NCBI GenBank assembly: GCA_963693365.1
Contig: CAVNZM010000006.1
Span: 1,798,001-1,862,000, forward strand
Length of the DNA: 64,000 nucleotides
Direction: 5' to 3'
Origin: Amoebidium appalachense
Taxonomy: Eukaryota; Ichthyosporea
Under the pieces are notes generated by a model. The model was given only the letters and a program-made list of their open reading frames with translations, had not been told where the DNA came from and searched no databases. Position 1 is the stretch's first letter. Every line of letters begins with the position of its first letter. Below, piece after piece: positions 1 through 12,366 of this stretch. Made by a program: the position numbers and the translations under genes.

Positions 1-63
1 CTTGCTTCATCGTCTTTTTTCCCCTTTCCCACCGGTGGTTGTTAACATACACTTCCACCACAG

Positions 64-623
64 TCCCCACGTTCGTAGGCTTCTTGAACGAGCTTCCCAA
101 CCCGCAAAAGGTCAAAGAGTTCATCCAAGAATACCTTGGCATGTCCAAAGCCGCCGCCGAATTCTGCCGTGGGTTCATCGAGCGCAAACAGCGTGTGCAC
201 AATCTTCAACAACAGCTCCAAAACCTTCCCCCACCCGCACCAGCACCCCAACCCGTCCCCGTCCACACAACCCCCGCCCCCCGTGCCCAACACGTACCCG
301 CCCCCCCTGCCCCTGCCCCTGTTATCCGTCCTATGGTTGTGCCTGGGCGTGGTGCCTCGTTCCCCATCAACCCTGCCCCCCCTAGTGGAGCTTCGTGGCC
401 CTCGTTGGCAGACACAGCCAAACCTACATCTGCACCTACCCCCGCTCCTGTTCTGTCAAAGAAAGAGCTGGCGGCTCAGCAGCAGGCGGCGGCGGCGGCG
501 AAGAAACAGAACAAGCAGAAGAAGAAGGGGCAGAAGGTGGATCCGTCGTTCCTTGGGTTTAGTGTGTATGCCGAGCAGAGGGTGAATGCGGGCGAGATTG
601 TGACGGATCCTGACGCTGTGTAG
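64..623 (+). CDS. GIGYF/PERQ-type GYF-domain protein, terminal exon (partial)
   Basis: This is the last coding exon of a homologue of animal GIGYF1/2, cytoplasmic GYF-domain adaptors that work with 4EHP in translational repression and ribosome-associated decay (family knowledge). It follows a CACCACAG acceptor at 61-63 and ends at TAG 621-623. The frame opens with VPTFVGFLNELPNPQKVKEF, matching the conserved helical segment of GIGYF C-termini, then a Pro/Ala-rich linker, an Ala/Gln/Lys-rich coiled stretch (KKELAAQQQAAAAAKKQNKQ) and the diagnostic tail DPSFLGFSVYAEQRVNAGEI close to the stop. The GYF domain itself must lie left of the window. Frame continuity upstream of 64 is intronic (pyrimidine-rich). 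I am confident of the family; orthology to GIGYF1 or GIGYF2 cannot be resolved. Confidence 0.85.
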
Positions 624-673
624 ATGGCTTGGAAAATGGTTGTAGGTTTGTATTGTGTGTGTGATTCGGTGCA

Positions 674-741
674 CACAAACACACACACACACATAGACAG
701 AGAGACACACACAGACACACACACACACACACACACACACC
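674..741. repeat. (CA)n microsatellite in the GIGYF 3' region
   Basis: Interrupted CA dinucleotide run about 50 nt after the GIGYF stop, probably in its 3'UTR. Confidence 0.85.
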
Positions 742-1441
742 TCGACAGCAGCCTGTTTGCAGCGTGTCTTTGGTGGTGTGATAATAGCTTAGTCTTCAGC
801 AGATTCAACCACCGAACATGCACAAACAACCAACTGCACCAAGTATATGTGGTTAATTCATATAACCAGGTCGTATCAAAAAACAAAATGCCTTTTGTAC
901 GTAGTCAGTAGAGCCAGGTGCCCAGCTGTTGCTATATATGACAATGATGTACAGCTGTGTTCTGTGAACCAGCAACAATGTCATGATGAAAACTGATTCA
1001 AGGGGGCAACTTTTTGAGTTAATATTTAGCATGTGGCGCTTATACACGGTCACACAGGCGCACACGTTACTCGTGATATAGTAAACGTACACCAGCCGGC
1101 GTGCACACACACACACTGACATACAAACACTCACTGGCATCACCTGCATAAATATCCACACACACATTTGTGACACACTGAAGTAAACGTACATGCATCC
1201 TCCATCACCTCCATAGATATCAACAAGCCCTACTATTAACATGCAACAGCACACATCCACACACGCTCAACCGAGAGCGCGAGGTGGGACAGACACAAAC
1301 GCACATATACGTCTCATGCCCCGTGGTGTAATGCATACAACCGCTGATCATGACAATGCATTCACAAGCACACAAACACCCACCACACAGCCACGCATGG
1401 TTTTGCATGGCACAACTGCACGAATGAACGTGTGTGAACAA

Positions 1442-1476
<35 letters not shown>

Positions 1477-1615
1477 GTGGCGATGGTACCCAATGTGTTG
1501 TGCACACACATGTCTTACCGTCCACTCTGGCCTGCATTATAATATATTGCATGAAAAGCAAGTATGAGTGAGGCAACTGGCAGTGCACGCTCGCGCGCAC
1601 ATGTACATGCAGTGC

Positions 1616-1713
1616 TCCCCCCCCCCCCTTTCCCCCCCCCCCCCCCCCCCCCCTCCCCTCCTCCTCCTCCTCCTCCCCCCGAGCACTACATGCTAATCTC
1701 TCTCCTCCCAAGG

Positions 1714-1757
<44 letters not shown>

Positions 1758-1779
1758 TCCTCCCTCCCTTCCTCCCTCC

Positions 1780-1816
<37 letters not shown>

Positions 1817-1930
1817 TCTCTCCTCTCCCCCTCCCCCCCCCCCCCCCCCCTCCCCCCCTTCCCCCGTACCCTGTCCTCCCCCTCTCTGATTGGATCTCTC
1901 TCTCCCCTCCCCTGATACCTCGGCTCTTGA
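1616..1930. repeat. C tract, (CT)n and CCTC block
   Basis: Near-pure C run (1616-1652), CCT triplets, (CT)n at 1719-1820 interrupted by (CCTT/CCTC)n, then a second C run around 1830-1865. Polypyrimidine on the + strand throughout. Confidence 0.85.
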
Positions 1931-2035
1931 TTGCCTCGCCACCGTGGACTTAGATTTTTCATCATAAAAGTCAGATACGATGGTGGGCAACCCCAAACCC
2001 TTTACATTTCGATTGGACGGCTGGGCAGGGCAAAG

Positions 2036-2088
2036 GAGGGGGAGGGGAACGGGGGAAAGGGAAGGGGGGATTGGAGGGGGGGGGGGGG

Positions 2089-2124
<36 letters not shown>

Positions 2125-2323
2125 GAGTGAGGGCTAGGTAACCGGGTAGTGGTTTTTGCGGATAGGTTGTGGGGATGGTGATGGTGTAAGCCAGATGCAT
2201 GGTTCAAAGCCCACGTGTGGTGAGTTCGGCTCGTTTGTGCAGTGCCAACCCAGCAGATTTCCTGTACTGACACACACACACACACACAGAACGGATGTGT
2301 GCGTGTGTGTGTGTGTGTGTGGT

Positions 2324-2362
<39 letters not shown>

Positions 2363-2534
2363 TCACTAAGGTGTAACGGTTGGGGTATGTTTTCTAGAGT
2401 GTGTTCCCCCCCCCCCCCCTCTTTCTTTCAATTTTTCTCTTTTTTTCCGTTTTTTTTTTTTTTTTTTTCTTGGGGGGGGGGGAGGGGGGGGGGGGAGGGT
2501 ATGTTTTCTAGGGTGTGTTTTTCTTTTGTTTCTT

Positions 2535-2583
<49 letters not shown>

Positions 2584-2645
2584 AACGTTGGGCACCAGGG
2601 GAGGATTGTTTTTTCTAGTTTTTTGTTCCGTTATTTTTTTTTTTT

Positions 2646-2694
<49 letters not shown>

Positions 2695-2789
2695 AGGAGA
2701 CAACGTTGGACACCAGGGGGAGATTCTCCCCTTGGGCATCAAGAGGAGATTCTTACTTTCTTCTTTCTTTTGTTCTTTCTTTCTTTCCT

Positions 2790-2821
<32 letters not shown>

Positions 2822-2886
2822 TCATCAGGTTCTTCCTTTGTTTCTTTTTTCTTTCTTTCTTTCCTGCTTTCTTTCTTTCTTTCTTA

Positions 2887-2922
<36 letters not shown>

Positions 2923-2963
2923 AGGTTCTTCCTTTCTTTCTTTTTTCCTTTCTTTCTTTCTAG

Positions 2964-2999
<36 letters not shown>

Positions 3000-3303
3000 T
3001 CAGGTTCTTCCTTCCTTTCTTTCTTCCTTCCTTCCTTTCTTTCTTTCTTTCTTTCCTTTCCTTTTTCTTTCTTTCCTTCTTTCTTTCGTTCGTTCGGTCT
3101 TTCTTTCCTTACTTCTTCCTTTCTTTTTGTCTGTCTTTAAATATTTCCGTCAGTCTTTCTTTCTTCCACTTCTTTTTTTTTTTCTTTTTTTTTTTCAGGT
3201 TTTATTTGATTATTATTTTATTAATTATTTTTTTTTTCCCCTAGGGGGGGGAGGGGGAGGGGGAGGGGAGCGTGGGGCACTAAGGAAAGTCGACTAAGGA
3301 TTT

Positions 3304-3383
<80 letters not shown>

Positions 3384-3437
3384 TATGGTATGTATGGTGT
3401 GTGGGGGGGGGCGGAGAGGAGGAGGAGGGGGGGAGGC

Positions 3438-3468
<31 letters not shown>

Positions 3469-3820
3469 GGTGGGGGGGGTGCGCAGGGGGGGGGGGGGGG
3501 GGGGGGGGGGAGGACGTGGGGCACCAAGGGATTTTTTGGTTTTTTTTCCTTTCGTGCCCCCCTTCCCCCCCACAACAACAACAACAAAAAGGGAGGGAGG
3601 GGGGGGGATAATTTGGGGTACAAAGGGGAGTGTTTTTTCTTTTCGACTTAGTTTGGTGTTTTCATGTTTTTTTCCTAAGGGAAGGGGGGGAAGAATGTTT
3701 GGGGGGGGGGGGGAGGGGGGGGGGGGGGGGGGGGGGTAAGCTAACGTGAGCTACCAAGAGATGTTTTGCCTTCTTCTTTCTCTGTTTCTCTCTCTCTCTT
3801 CCCCCCTTTTTTTGTTGGGG

Positions 3821-3857
<37 letters not shown>

Positions 3858-4046
3858 GGAACCCAACTTTGAGGGGGGAGGGGGGGGGGGTGGGGGGGGG
3901 GGGGGGAGGCCGGAGGGGGTGGGGAATGCGGAGGTAAGGGGGTAACCCTGGGCACCGAATTTTTTTCACCGAATTTTTCTCTCTTTTGAAGTTTTTCTTT
4001 TTCTTAATTTCTTTCCTTGTTTTTTTTTTTTCCGTTTTGAAGAGGG

Positions 4047-4102
<56 letters not shown>

Positions 4103-4680
4103 GGGGGGGGGGGGGGGTGAGTGGGGGGGGGGGGGAGGGGGGGGGGTGAGTGGGGGGGAGGGGGGAGAGAGATTGTGGGCACCGTAGAGTTTTTTTTTTT
4201 AGTTTTTTTTTTTGGGGGGGGGGGGGAGGGGGGGGGAGTCCCGGGAGGGAGGGAGAAAGTGTGTGTGTGTGTGTGTGTGTTGGGGGGGGGGGGGGGGGAG
4301 ACCTGGGGGCACCAAGGGGCGTGGAAAGCTTCTTTGGCTTCTTTTCGTGTTGATTTTCTCTCTCTCTCTTGTTTTTGAAAGGGGGGTGGGTGGGGGGTTG
4401 GGGGTTGGCTATGTTAGGCACCAAGAGATGCCCCCCCCCCCTTTCTTCCGTCCTTCCTTCCTTTCTTCCTTCCTTCCTTTCTTTCTTTCTTTCTTTCATT
4501 CTTTTTCGGGGGGAGGGGGGGGGGGGGGGGGGTGGGTGGGTGGGGGGGGAAGGGGGGGGGGGGGGGGGGGAAGGGGGGGGGGGGGGGGCAAACTTTGGGC
4601 ACGAAAGGTTTTTCTTTTCTTTTTTTGGGGGGGGGAGGGAGGGGGAGGGGGGGCTGGAGGGGGGAAGGGTTGAGCAGCAC
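2036..4680. repeat. Degenerate array of G-tract blocks with a GGGCACCAAGG-like core
   Basis: About 2.6 kb built from long G runs alternating with T-rich stretches. Twelve short cores resembling GTTGGGCACCAAGGG recur at about 2587, 2704, 2731, 3271, 3514, 3611, 3743, 3943, 4172, 4301, 4411 and 4591, usually just after a G run and before a T run. A (CTTT)n block (about 2755-3170) and a (CA)n block (3308-3379) interrupt it. This looks like an old tandem repeat whose internal homopolymers have expanded independently. Confidence 0.7.
2755..3170. repeat. (CTTT)n microsatellite
   Basis: Interrupted TTTC tetranucleotide array on the + strand, with several spaced insertions reading CAGGTTCTTCCTT that suggest a higher-order unit of about 90 bp. 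Confidence 0.85.
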
Positions 4681-4882
4681 TATTTCGAGGTGCCGATGGA
4701 ACCCCACCCATGAAGCATATTATATCAGTACCTGATTGGTATGGCTCTAACCCCCCTTTTCCTACATCGTTTTATAAAGCAATCGCACGTGGGTTAAAAA
4801 AATTTAACACTACTGATGTGATCCCCTCAGGGAGTATTTTCCCGTCGTGTAATTGTCCTTCCCATTTTTCGCCAACCTTTTA

Positions 4883-4926
<44 letters not shown>

Positions 4927-5122
4927 TCATCCCCCCACCCCCTCGAGCTCCCTGGCTAAGATGAGATTTCCTGTGTTTTGCTATGTTCGAATTCAAACTC
5001 TGTTGGTGATTACCAATTTCTTTAACTCTAAAAGGTATTGGGCCTTACTTTCGCATGCATGGTTAGCATTTTTGATCGCCGGTGCCGGTAGGTGAGTGTG
5101 TCAAATAACGTTTTGTGTGTGT

Positions 5123-5127
5123 GTGGC

Positions 5128-5180
<53 letters not shown>

Positions 5181-5197
5181 TGTGTGTATGTGCGTGT

Positions 5198-5275
<78 letters not shown>

Positions 5276-5307
5276 GTTTTTGTTAGTGTGTGTTAGTGTG
5301 TATGTGT

Positions 5308-5376
<69 letters not shown>

Positions 5377-5380
5377 ACAG
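5123..5380. repeat. (GT)n microsatellite
   Basis: GT dinucleotide run with a few GTGCGTGT and GTTAGT interruptions. Confidence 0.9.
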
Positions 5381-6010
5381 TGAGTATGTGTGTGTATGTG
5401 CCCGAGGTGAATGCACGGGCAGTAGTGCAAAAGTTGGAGGGGGGGGGGGGGGGGGGGGGGGGCCGGTAAAGGGGCCAGGAGGAAGGGAAGGGGGGGAGGA
5501 GAGGGGTTGGATACGATCATACATGGGGATTTCATGATGCAAAGGTGCATGTAGGTGGTGTACCGAGTGTGCAGTTGTGCACATGTGCTGGTGAGCCACG
5601 GTTTGCGTTCATGTAGGGTCTCTGTTTGTGACAAGGATCCGGGCATTTGTGTTTGTGTGTGCACAACGCAGGTGCGTTTGTGCTTGTGTGTGCGTGTTAT
5701 TTTTTTTGTGCTTGTTTCAAGCGTGAAGGCGTGTGTGTGCACTATGACTGTGTGTGTGCAGCGTGTGTGCAGCGTGAGCGTGTGTGGAGAGCAATAAATG
5801 ATTAACTAGTTATATTGGGGCCTGCACGGCGTACTACCTGTGTACCCTTGCACAGGCAGGAATTTGTGGTGTTCCTGTGCAAGGCTAACACTCTACTGAC
5901 CAATGCACCCATTTGGCCCGCAACGATGTGCAAGAGGAAACGTGCTGATGTATACAGATGCACACAGACACGCACCCCCTTCCCCCCCCCTTCCTCCCTC
6001 CCCTCCCCCC

Positions 6011-6046
<36 letters not shown>

Positions 6047-6047
<1 letters not shown>

Positions 6048-6440
6048 CACACACAGGCACACCCGCGCACACACACCACATACACACACACACACACACA
6101 CGAACACACACACACACACGCACATGCACGCACATGCGTCCGTACCGGCACACGCGTGCGCGCACGCACACTCACACACACACACACACACACACATGCA
6201 TGCACACACGTGCGCACACGCACTGTCACACGCGCGCACGCACACACACACACACACATAGACACAAGCACGCACACCTTCTCTTACCAAGACACACACA
6301 CATGCGCTCGACCACACACACAAACACGCACACGCACAAACAGGCACAATGACACACACCTTTTCTTACCAACAAACACACCGTGGCACACACACACATA
6401 CGGACACGCACATACACACACACACACGCACACATATGCG

Positions 6441-6511
<71 letters not shown>
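6047..6511. repeat. (CA)n microsatellite cluster
   Basis: CA dinucleotides interrupted by CGCA, TGCA and TCTTACCAA segments, ending about 290 bp past the ClpB stop. Confidence 0.85.
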
Positions 6512-6513
<2 letters not shown>

Positions 6514-6649
6514 TATATAATAAAACCTCAGGCAGGGGAAGGGAAAGGACTAAGTTAAAGTTGGACACAAACACAAAGGACATCTTAGTTAGACGCACAC
6601 ACATACCGAGTAAGCAGCATTACGCAAATTGATTTTTTTTTTTTTTGCT

Positions 6650-6655
6650 TTTATT
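6650..6655 (-). terminator. Candidate polyadenylation signal of ClpB
   Basis: AATAAA on the minus strand (TTTATT on +), about 145 nt after the ClpB stop codon and next to an A/T-rich stretch. It is the only canonical hexamer I noticed close to this gene end. Confidence 0.45.
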
Positions 6656-6798
6656 TTTCGCTATTTTAACTCTGCAGACAAACAGATGACCAGCATCTTT
6701 TCCCGAGCTCTGCCCTACTTATTCTAACTTTTTTTATACATTCTCCGAGCACTATTTACTAGTATTAGCAAAGCTTTCAAGCTATATTTTAGCACCAT

Positions 6799-8973
6799 TT
6801 ACACGCTATATTTAACCCTCTTAGCTCTCTCACCCCGTGGGTGGTCCACCTCAAACACAAACCTGCCGTCCTCCACCCCGACGACAATCTCCGAGTGGTC
6901 CGGCACCAGCCCCTTCAGCAGCAGCTTGGACACCTCCGTGACCACGTGCTTCTCCAGGTAGCGCCTGAGGGGCCGTGCCCCGTATGTTGGGTCATAGGCT
7001 GCGTCGATGATGTATTGCAGCGCGGATGGGTTAAGGCTGATGTCTACGTCGTTGTCTTTAAGGCGGCCGGCCACATTTGCCATCTGCAGCCTGATGACAC
7101 CCTGCAGGTCCTTCTTAGTCAGGGCGTCGAACACAACAATGTCGTCAATGCGGTTGAGCAGTTCGGGCCGGAAACTGCGCCGTGCCGCCTCGACCACTGC
7201 CTCCTTGTCGTGGCCGGCCAGCAGATACTCGGCCCCGACGTTTGACGTCATAATGACGACAGTGTTGGTGAAGTCCACCGTGCGGCCCTGGCCGTCCGTC
7301 AACCGTCCGTCGTCCAGCAGCTGCAGCAGGACGTTGAGCACCTGCGGGTGCGCCTTTTCGACCTCGTCAAACAGCAGCACGTTGTACGGCCGCCGACGCA
7401 CCGCCTCCGTCAGCTGCCCACCCTCCTCGTGTCCAACGTAGCCCGGTGGCGAGCCAATCAGCCGCGAGACTGCGTGCTGCTCCATGTACTCGCTCATGTC
7501 GATGCGCACCATGTGCTTGTCGTCGTCAAAGAGGGCACCGGCAAGGGTGCGCGCCATCTCCGTCTTGCCAACACCCGTAGGGCCCAAAAACAAGAAGCTG
7601 CCGACGGGCTGGCCGGGCCGGCTGAGACCTGCACGTGAGCGAAGAATGGCCTGGGCCACGGCATTGACGGCTGCATTCTGGCCCACCACCCGTCTGTGTA
7701 ACTCGTCGGCAAGATGCAGCAGCTTTTCACGCTCCGTCTGCGAGAGGCGGCTGACAGGAATGCCCGTCCAGTTGCTGATGACTTCGTAGATCTGCTCCGG
7801 GCCCACGTTCTCCGTCAACATCTGGTCCTCGTGTGTGTCCATTATGTTGTTTTTGCGTTCGTTCTCCTCACGTTCCAGCTGTTGTAGACGGGTCTCGAGC
7901 TCTGGAATGGCGTAGTAGCGAAGGTCGGCTACGGTGGACAAGTCACGCATGCGCTCTGCCGATGCCAACTTGACTCTTAGTTGTTCGAGTTTGCTCTGCA
8001 GCTCACGAATCTCGTCCACACGGCCTCTCTCCTGCTCGTATCTGACCTTGAGTGGTTTGAGCTCCTCGTCTATTCTTTGGATGTGCCCCTTGACCTCCCT
8101 GAGCCGCTGCTTGCTGGCCGAGTCCTTCTCCTGTGCCAGTGCTGTCTGTTCGATCTCCAGCTGCAGCCGCTGACGCTCCAACTTGTCGATGATTTCCGGC
8201 TGGCTGTCGAGCTGCACACGCACCTTTGCACATGCCTCGTCTACCAGGTCGATGCTCTTGTCGGGTTGAAACCGGCCGGAGATGAAACGAGACGACAGCT
8301 GGGCCGCCGCCACGAGGGCTGCGTCTGCGATGCGCACACCGTGATGGTGCTCGTACTTCTCCTTCAGCCCCCGCAGAATGCTGATGGTGTCGATCACCGA
8401 GGGCTCACCGACGTAGACTTGCTGGAAACGGCGTTCAAATGCTGGGTCTTTCTCGACGTACTTTTTGTACTCTGTGAGGGTGGTGGCGCCGATGCAACGC
8501 AGCTTGCCGCGTGCAAGCAGTGGCTTGAGCAGGTTGGCTGCGTCCATGGCGCCGTCGGTCTTGCCGGCACCCAGCAGCATGTGCATCTCGTCGATGAACA
8601 AAATGATGCCCCCGTCGGCCTCCTCCACCTGCTTCAGGACGCCCTTGAGCCGCTCCTCAAACTCCCCGCGGTACTTTGCTCCTGCAATCAGCGCCCCAAG
8701 GTCGAGGCTGTAGACTTTGCAGCGGAGAGTCTGCGGCACGTCCCCAGCAACAATGCGCTGGGCCAGGCCCTCGACGATGGACGTCTTGCCCACACCGGGC
8801 TCGCCTATGAGCACGGGGTTGTTCTTTGTGCGGCGGGCAAGCACGCGGATGACGTGGCGAATCTCCTCATCTCTGCCGATGACTGGGTCCAGCTTGCCCT
8901 CCTCGGCACGCGCACACAGGTCTTGTGCGTACAGCTCGAGGGGTGGCTGCTGTTGTTGTTGGTCGTGGTTCAT
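6799..8973 (-). CDS. clpB/HSP104-like: ClpB/Hsp104-family AAA+ protein disaggregase lacking the N-terminal domain
   Basis: A 724-residue, single-exon Hsp100 disaggregase, which pulls aggregated polypeptides through its pore using ATP and Hsp70 help (family knowledge). NBD1 has Walker [10 protein letters not shown] (about residue 58) and Walker [10 protein letters not shown] coiled-coil M domain follows (about 265-375, [12 protein letters not shown] onward), which separates ClpB/Hsp104 from ClpA. NBD2 has Walker [10 protein letters not shown], pore segment GYVGHEEGG, Walker [12 protein letters not shown], and a C-domain ending near [13 protein letters not shown]. No IGF/IGL ClpP loop is seen. 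Usual ClpB is about 860 residues; here translation starts at MNHDQQQQQ and joins directly to the [11 protein letters not shown] linker, so the Clp_N domain is absent. The ATG has A at -3. No mitochondrial leader is evident, so it is probably cytosolic. The upstream region holds heat-shock-type elements. Confidence 0.95.
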   Translation of the reverse strand: MNHDQQQQQPPLELYAQDLCARAEEGKLDPVIGRDEEIRHVIRVLARRTKNNPVLIGEPGVGKTSIVEGLAQRIVAGDVPQTLRCKVYSLDLGALIAGAKYRGEFEERLKGVLKQVEEADGGIILFIDEMHMLLGAGKTDGAMDAANLLKPLLARGKLRCIGATTLTEYKKYVEKDPAFERRFQQVYVGEPSVIDTISILRGLKEKYEHHHGVRIADAALVAAAQLSSRFISGRFQPDKSIDLVDEACAKVRVQLDSQPEIIDKLERQRLQLEIEQTALAQEKDSASKQRLREVKGHIQRIDEELKPLKVRYEQERGRVDEIRELQSKLEQLRVKLASAERMRDLSTVADLRYYAIPELETRLQQLEREENERKNNIMDTHEDQMLTENVGPEQIYEVISNWTGIPVSRLSQTEREKLLHLADELHRRVVGQNAAVNAVAQAILRSRAGLSRPGQPVGSFLFLGPTGVGKTEMARTLAGALFDDDKHMVRIDMSEYMEQHAVSRLIGSPPGYVGHEEGGQLTEAVRRRPYNVLLFDEVEKAHPQVLNVLLQLLDDGRLTDGQGRTVDFTNTVVIMTSNVGAEYLLAGHDKEAVVEAARRSFRPELLNRIDDIVVFDALTKKDLQGVIRLQMANVAGRLKDNDVDISLNPSALQYIIDAAYDPTYGARPLRRYLEKHVVTEVSKLLLKGLVPDHSEIVVGVEDGRFVFEVDHPRGERAKRVKYSV

Positions 8974-9120
8974 GTTTTATTCAAGTGCTATAATGCTAAT
9001 ATTTGGTTTATTAGCTAAAGATACAGTTTTTGACTGCGCTGTTCTGTCACGACTCACAAGGTCGCTGTTTGTTCGAAAGTTCGAAAAACAAATCTGATGA
9101 GGATTTGAAAGGCATCGAGA

Positions 9121-9127
9121 TTATATA
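9121..9127 (-). promoter_or_regulatory. Candidate TATA box of ClpB
   Basis: TATATAA on the minus strand, about 150 bp upstream of the ClpB ATG, downstream of CCAAT, CRE-like and HSE-like motifs. Confidence 0.5.
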
Positions 9128-9148
9128 CCTGCGGCGCAAACCGGCTGG

Positions 9149-9247
9149 CCAATCAGAAAGGGCTTCAAAAGTGACGTCATAGCTCCAGGGAGCCAATCGG
9201 GAAAGGCCGCGATTTTGAAGGAAAACGATGGAATGTTCTTTGACATT
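9149..9247 (-). promoter_or_regulatory. ClpB upstream control region: CCAAT x2, CRE and heat-shock element
   Basis: Within 100 bp: CCAATC at 9149-9154 and 9193-9198, the palindrome TGACGTCA (ATF/CREB-type) at 9172-9179, and a gapped heat-shock element with GAA/TTC pentamers at 9230-9248 (GGAATGTTCT, one mismatched unit, then ATTCC). Another GAA-TTC inverted pair lies at 9075-9085. Heat-shock-factor control is the expected mode for this family. The motifs are seen; binding is inferred. Confidence 0.55.
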
Positions 9248-9464
9248 CCTGATCCATCGGATTCCATCCTGAATTTGCACAGCCTCATACTATCAAAAGC
9301 AAGAATAAACAAACTAATAAAATAGAAATAATGTTTAGTAAATACGTAGGGTTATAAATTCATTGTTGGGTCTCTTGCCATTTTTGATTCTTTACCTTAC
9401 TGCATCTCGCCGCGGATCGTAGCGGGTCGAACTTGTTTCCAGGCCAGACTCTAAATCCCATTAC

Positions 9465-9520
9465 CGATTGGCCAAGGGTCATGATTTGGGTATTCGTCCA
9501 GAATATTCACCTATAAAAGC
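9465..9520 (+). promoter_or_regulatory. Second promoter-like cluster: CCAAT, heat-shock element, TATA
   Basis: Inverted CCAAT (CCGATTGGCC, 9465-9474), a perfect GAA/TTC pair AGAATATTCA at 9500-9509, and TATAAAA at 9512-9518, spaced as in a + strand heat-shock promoter. No coding gene follows; (GT)n begins about 350 bp downstream. It could also be a distal part of the ClpB promoter. Confidence 0.4.
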
Positions 9521-9867
9521 CGTGGGCACAGTGGGCACCAACCAGGGCACCAACCACAGTATGTACAAGCATATGTACAAGTGTGCTGGTGGCACATTGT
9601 GTGTCTGTCTGCGTTTCTGTGTGTTTAAGTATTAGTATAGTGCTGCTGGTAATGCTTGCATGCACGTGTGGTAGCCAAGAGGTTTGATACAAAGGGATTT
9701 AGCTAGGTAGTAGACCAAGACAAGGGAGAGTGGGGAAGGTTGTAGGAAAAAGGAGCTTAAGCGGATGTGCGTGTGTGTGTGTGCAGTGTGCCCCACAATT
9801 GTACAAGTGTTTGGATAAGTGCACATGTATGCGCACAACATGTGGGTACAGCTGCCACCACTTCTGC

Positions 9868-10663
<796 letters not shown>

Positions 10664-10978
10664 GATGTACGTACATGTGTGTGTGTGTGCGCTTGATGCT
10701 TTCGTGTTTACGTGTGTGTGTGTGTGTGTGTGTACTTGTGTGTGTAGACCCGCACCTGCACACTCACGTCTGTGTGCGCCGATTATGTGTGTGCGTGCCG
10801 AGTACGTGTGCGAAGGCCTGTGTGGGTGGAGGCTGTGTTTCATTTTTTTCTACACATACATTTGTGTTTACCAGCGTTAAGGTTTTTGGTTTTTTGTTCG
10901 TACTTTTTGTGCTACCTTTATGTGTTCATATGGACAACGAAGTTTTGTGATCATTGGCCAAATATCTAGGTTTGCCGC

Positions 10979-10980
<2 letters not shown>

Positions 10981-11040
<60 letters not shown>

Positions 11041-11236
11041 GCGCACACGCGCGTGTGTGCATATGTGTTGTGTGTGCGTGCATACGTATGTGTGTGTGTG
11101 TGTGGTGTGTGTGTTTGTGTGTGTGTGTGTATGTGTGCGTGCGTGCGTGCGTGCGTGTGGTGTGTGTGGGCACATCCGTGCATGCGCGCACTCGCACACA
11201 CGCGCACGCGCGCGCGTGTGTGTGTGTGTATGGTTG
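10981..11236. repeat. (GT)n and (GTGC)n microsatellite
   Basis: Pure GT run at 10981-11037, then degenerate GT/GC alternation with a CGCGCG segment near 11210. Confidence 0.85.
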
Positions 11237-12149
11237 CACGCGCCTGCATGTATGTATAGAGTGAGTGATCAAAAAGTACCTCACTGGTAGCCACACGAGA
11301 GACACCAGCAACTTGTCCCATGATCACAAAATTCACACGCACTTTTCGCCGATGTGATGAGTGTTTGTGCTACAGACAAAAATAAGTATCTTGAGCTCGA
11401 TTGATTATTCCAAATGCCATTTTTTTGTCTACTTCAGCAGGTGCTGAATATGTACGTCAAATTGAAGTCAAAGGGATGAGGGCGGGGAGGGGGGGGAGGA
11501 AGGGGGGAAGGGGGAGAGGGGGAGATAAAATACGGAGGGACCCAGGAGAAGGTAAGGGGGATCTATTTACTATGAAACTAGTGCCCATTCAAAGATGGCA
11601 ATTCTAGAGATCTAGAAACACAGGCCCTCCAATCACAACAGCATAATATAAGCGCTTTCAACATAATAATATAATAATAAATTTGCTCTAGCTTAAAAAT
11701 TAAACTTTTTGCATAGTTATTAAGCTGATCGCATAATATTTATGCTAGAAGCGAGTTCATTATGCTGGTGTGGTTGGGCCCTGAACACGTCATTCAGTAC
11801 AGCAGCCTCAACAACAACAACAACAACAACAAACCATGATGGCTGAAGGGGATGGGGGAGGGAGGGCAGGAGACAAAATGGGCGAGCTGGGTAGTTGGGT
11901 CGGTGGTTGGATCAAACCGTTTATAATGCATACTATCTCGAGCATGCCTGTAACACTACATATATGTATGTATAAGCGACTCACCCGTGAGAGAGAAAAT
12001 TCCAGTTCGTAACTGCAGTAACTATGTGGTGTGTTCTGCTGCACATCTTCTTTTGGTAAATGCTCATTCATTTCACGTGCACATGCATCGGTCCGGTCTG
12101 TTCCTGTCGAATCCGCTGCGTGGAGGCTGTCAGTGCTTCTTTACCATCC

Positions 12150-12198
<49 letters not shown>

Positions 12199-12331
12199 TC
12201 CAAACACACACATACTTCCTGAATTTTCCTGAATTTTACAATATCCCCCTTTCCGAAAATCATTTCCGGGCTTATGTCCAACACATATGGATACTTTTTT
12301 ATTTATTTATTTTTCTCTACCGTTCTTTTCC

Positions 12332-12366
<35 letters not shown>

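Larger units (their letters stand above)
624..6798. other. Intergenic repeat-filled region between GIGYF and ClpB
   Basis: No supportable gene. Contents in order: GIGYF 3'UTR with (CA)n at 674-741; (CA)n 1441-1474; C and CT/CCT tracts 1616-1930; the G-block array 2036-4680; a C tract 4870-4924; (GT)n 5123-5380; GT-rich DNA 5380-5790; a C tract 5980-6045; (CA)n 6047-6511; and AT-rich DNA with the ClpB 3' end from about 6600. Long open frames here are homopolymer or dinucleotide translations. Confidence 0.8.

Noticed and set aside
1220-2366. Long minus-strand frames (326 aa and 131 aa) rich in Pro, Arg/Glu and Gly
   Set aside because: They translate C/G tracts, (CT)n and (GT)n; no domain, no codon-like composition and no splice structure.
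2156-3297. + strand frame of 362 aa, Phe/Leu/Ser-rich, resembling a membrane protein
   Set aside because: It is translation of (CTTT)n and poly-G tracts; the apparent hydrophobic segments are repeat artefacts.
2036-4680. Telomeric or centromeric repeat
   Set aside because: No TTAGGG-type unit and no constant period; only a degenerate core between homopolymers.
5092-6632. Cys-Val and His-Thr frames such as 5958-6632
   Set aside because: Dinucleotide repeat translations present in several frames and both strands at once.
7981-9018. 345-aa + strand frame opposite ClpB
   Set aside because: Antisense shadow of a strongly conserved ClpB coding sequence; no motif of its own.
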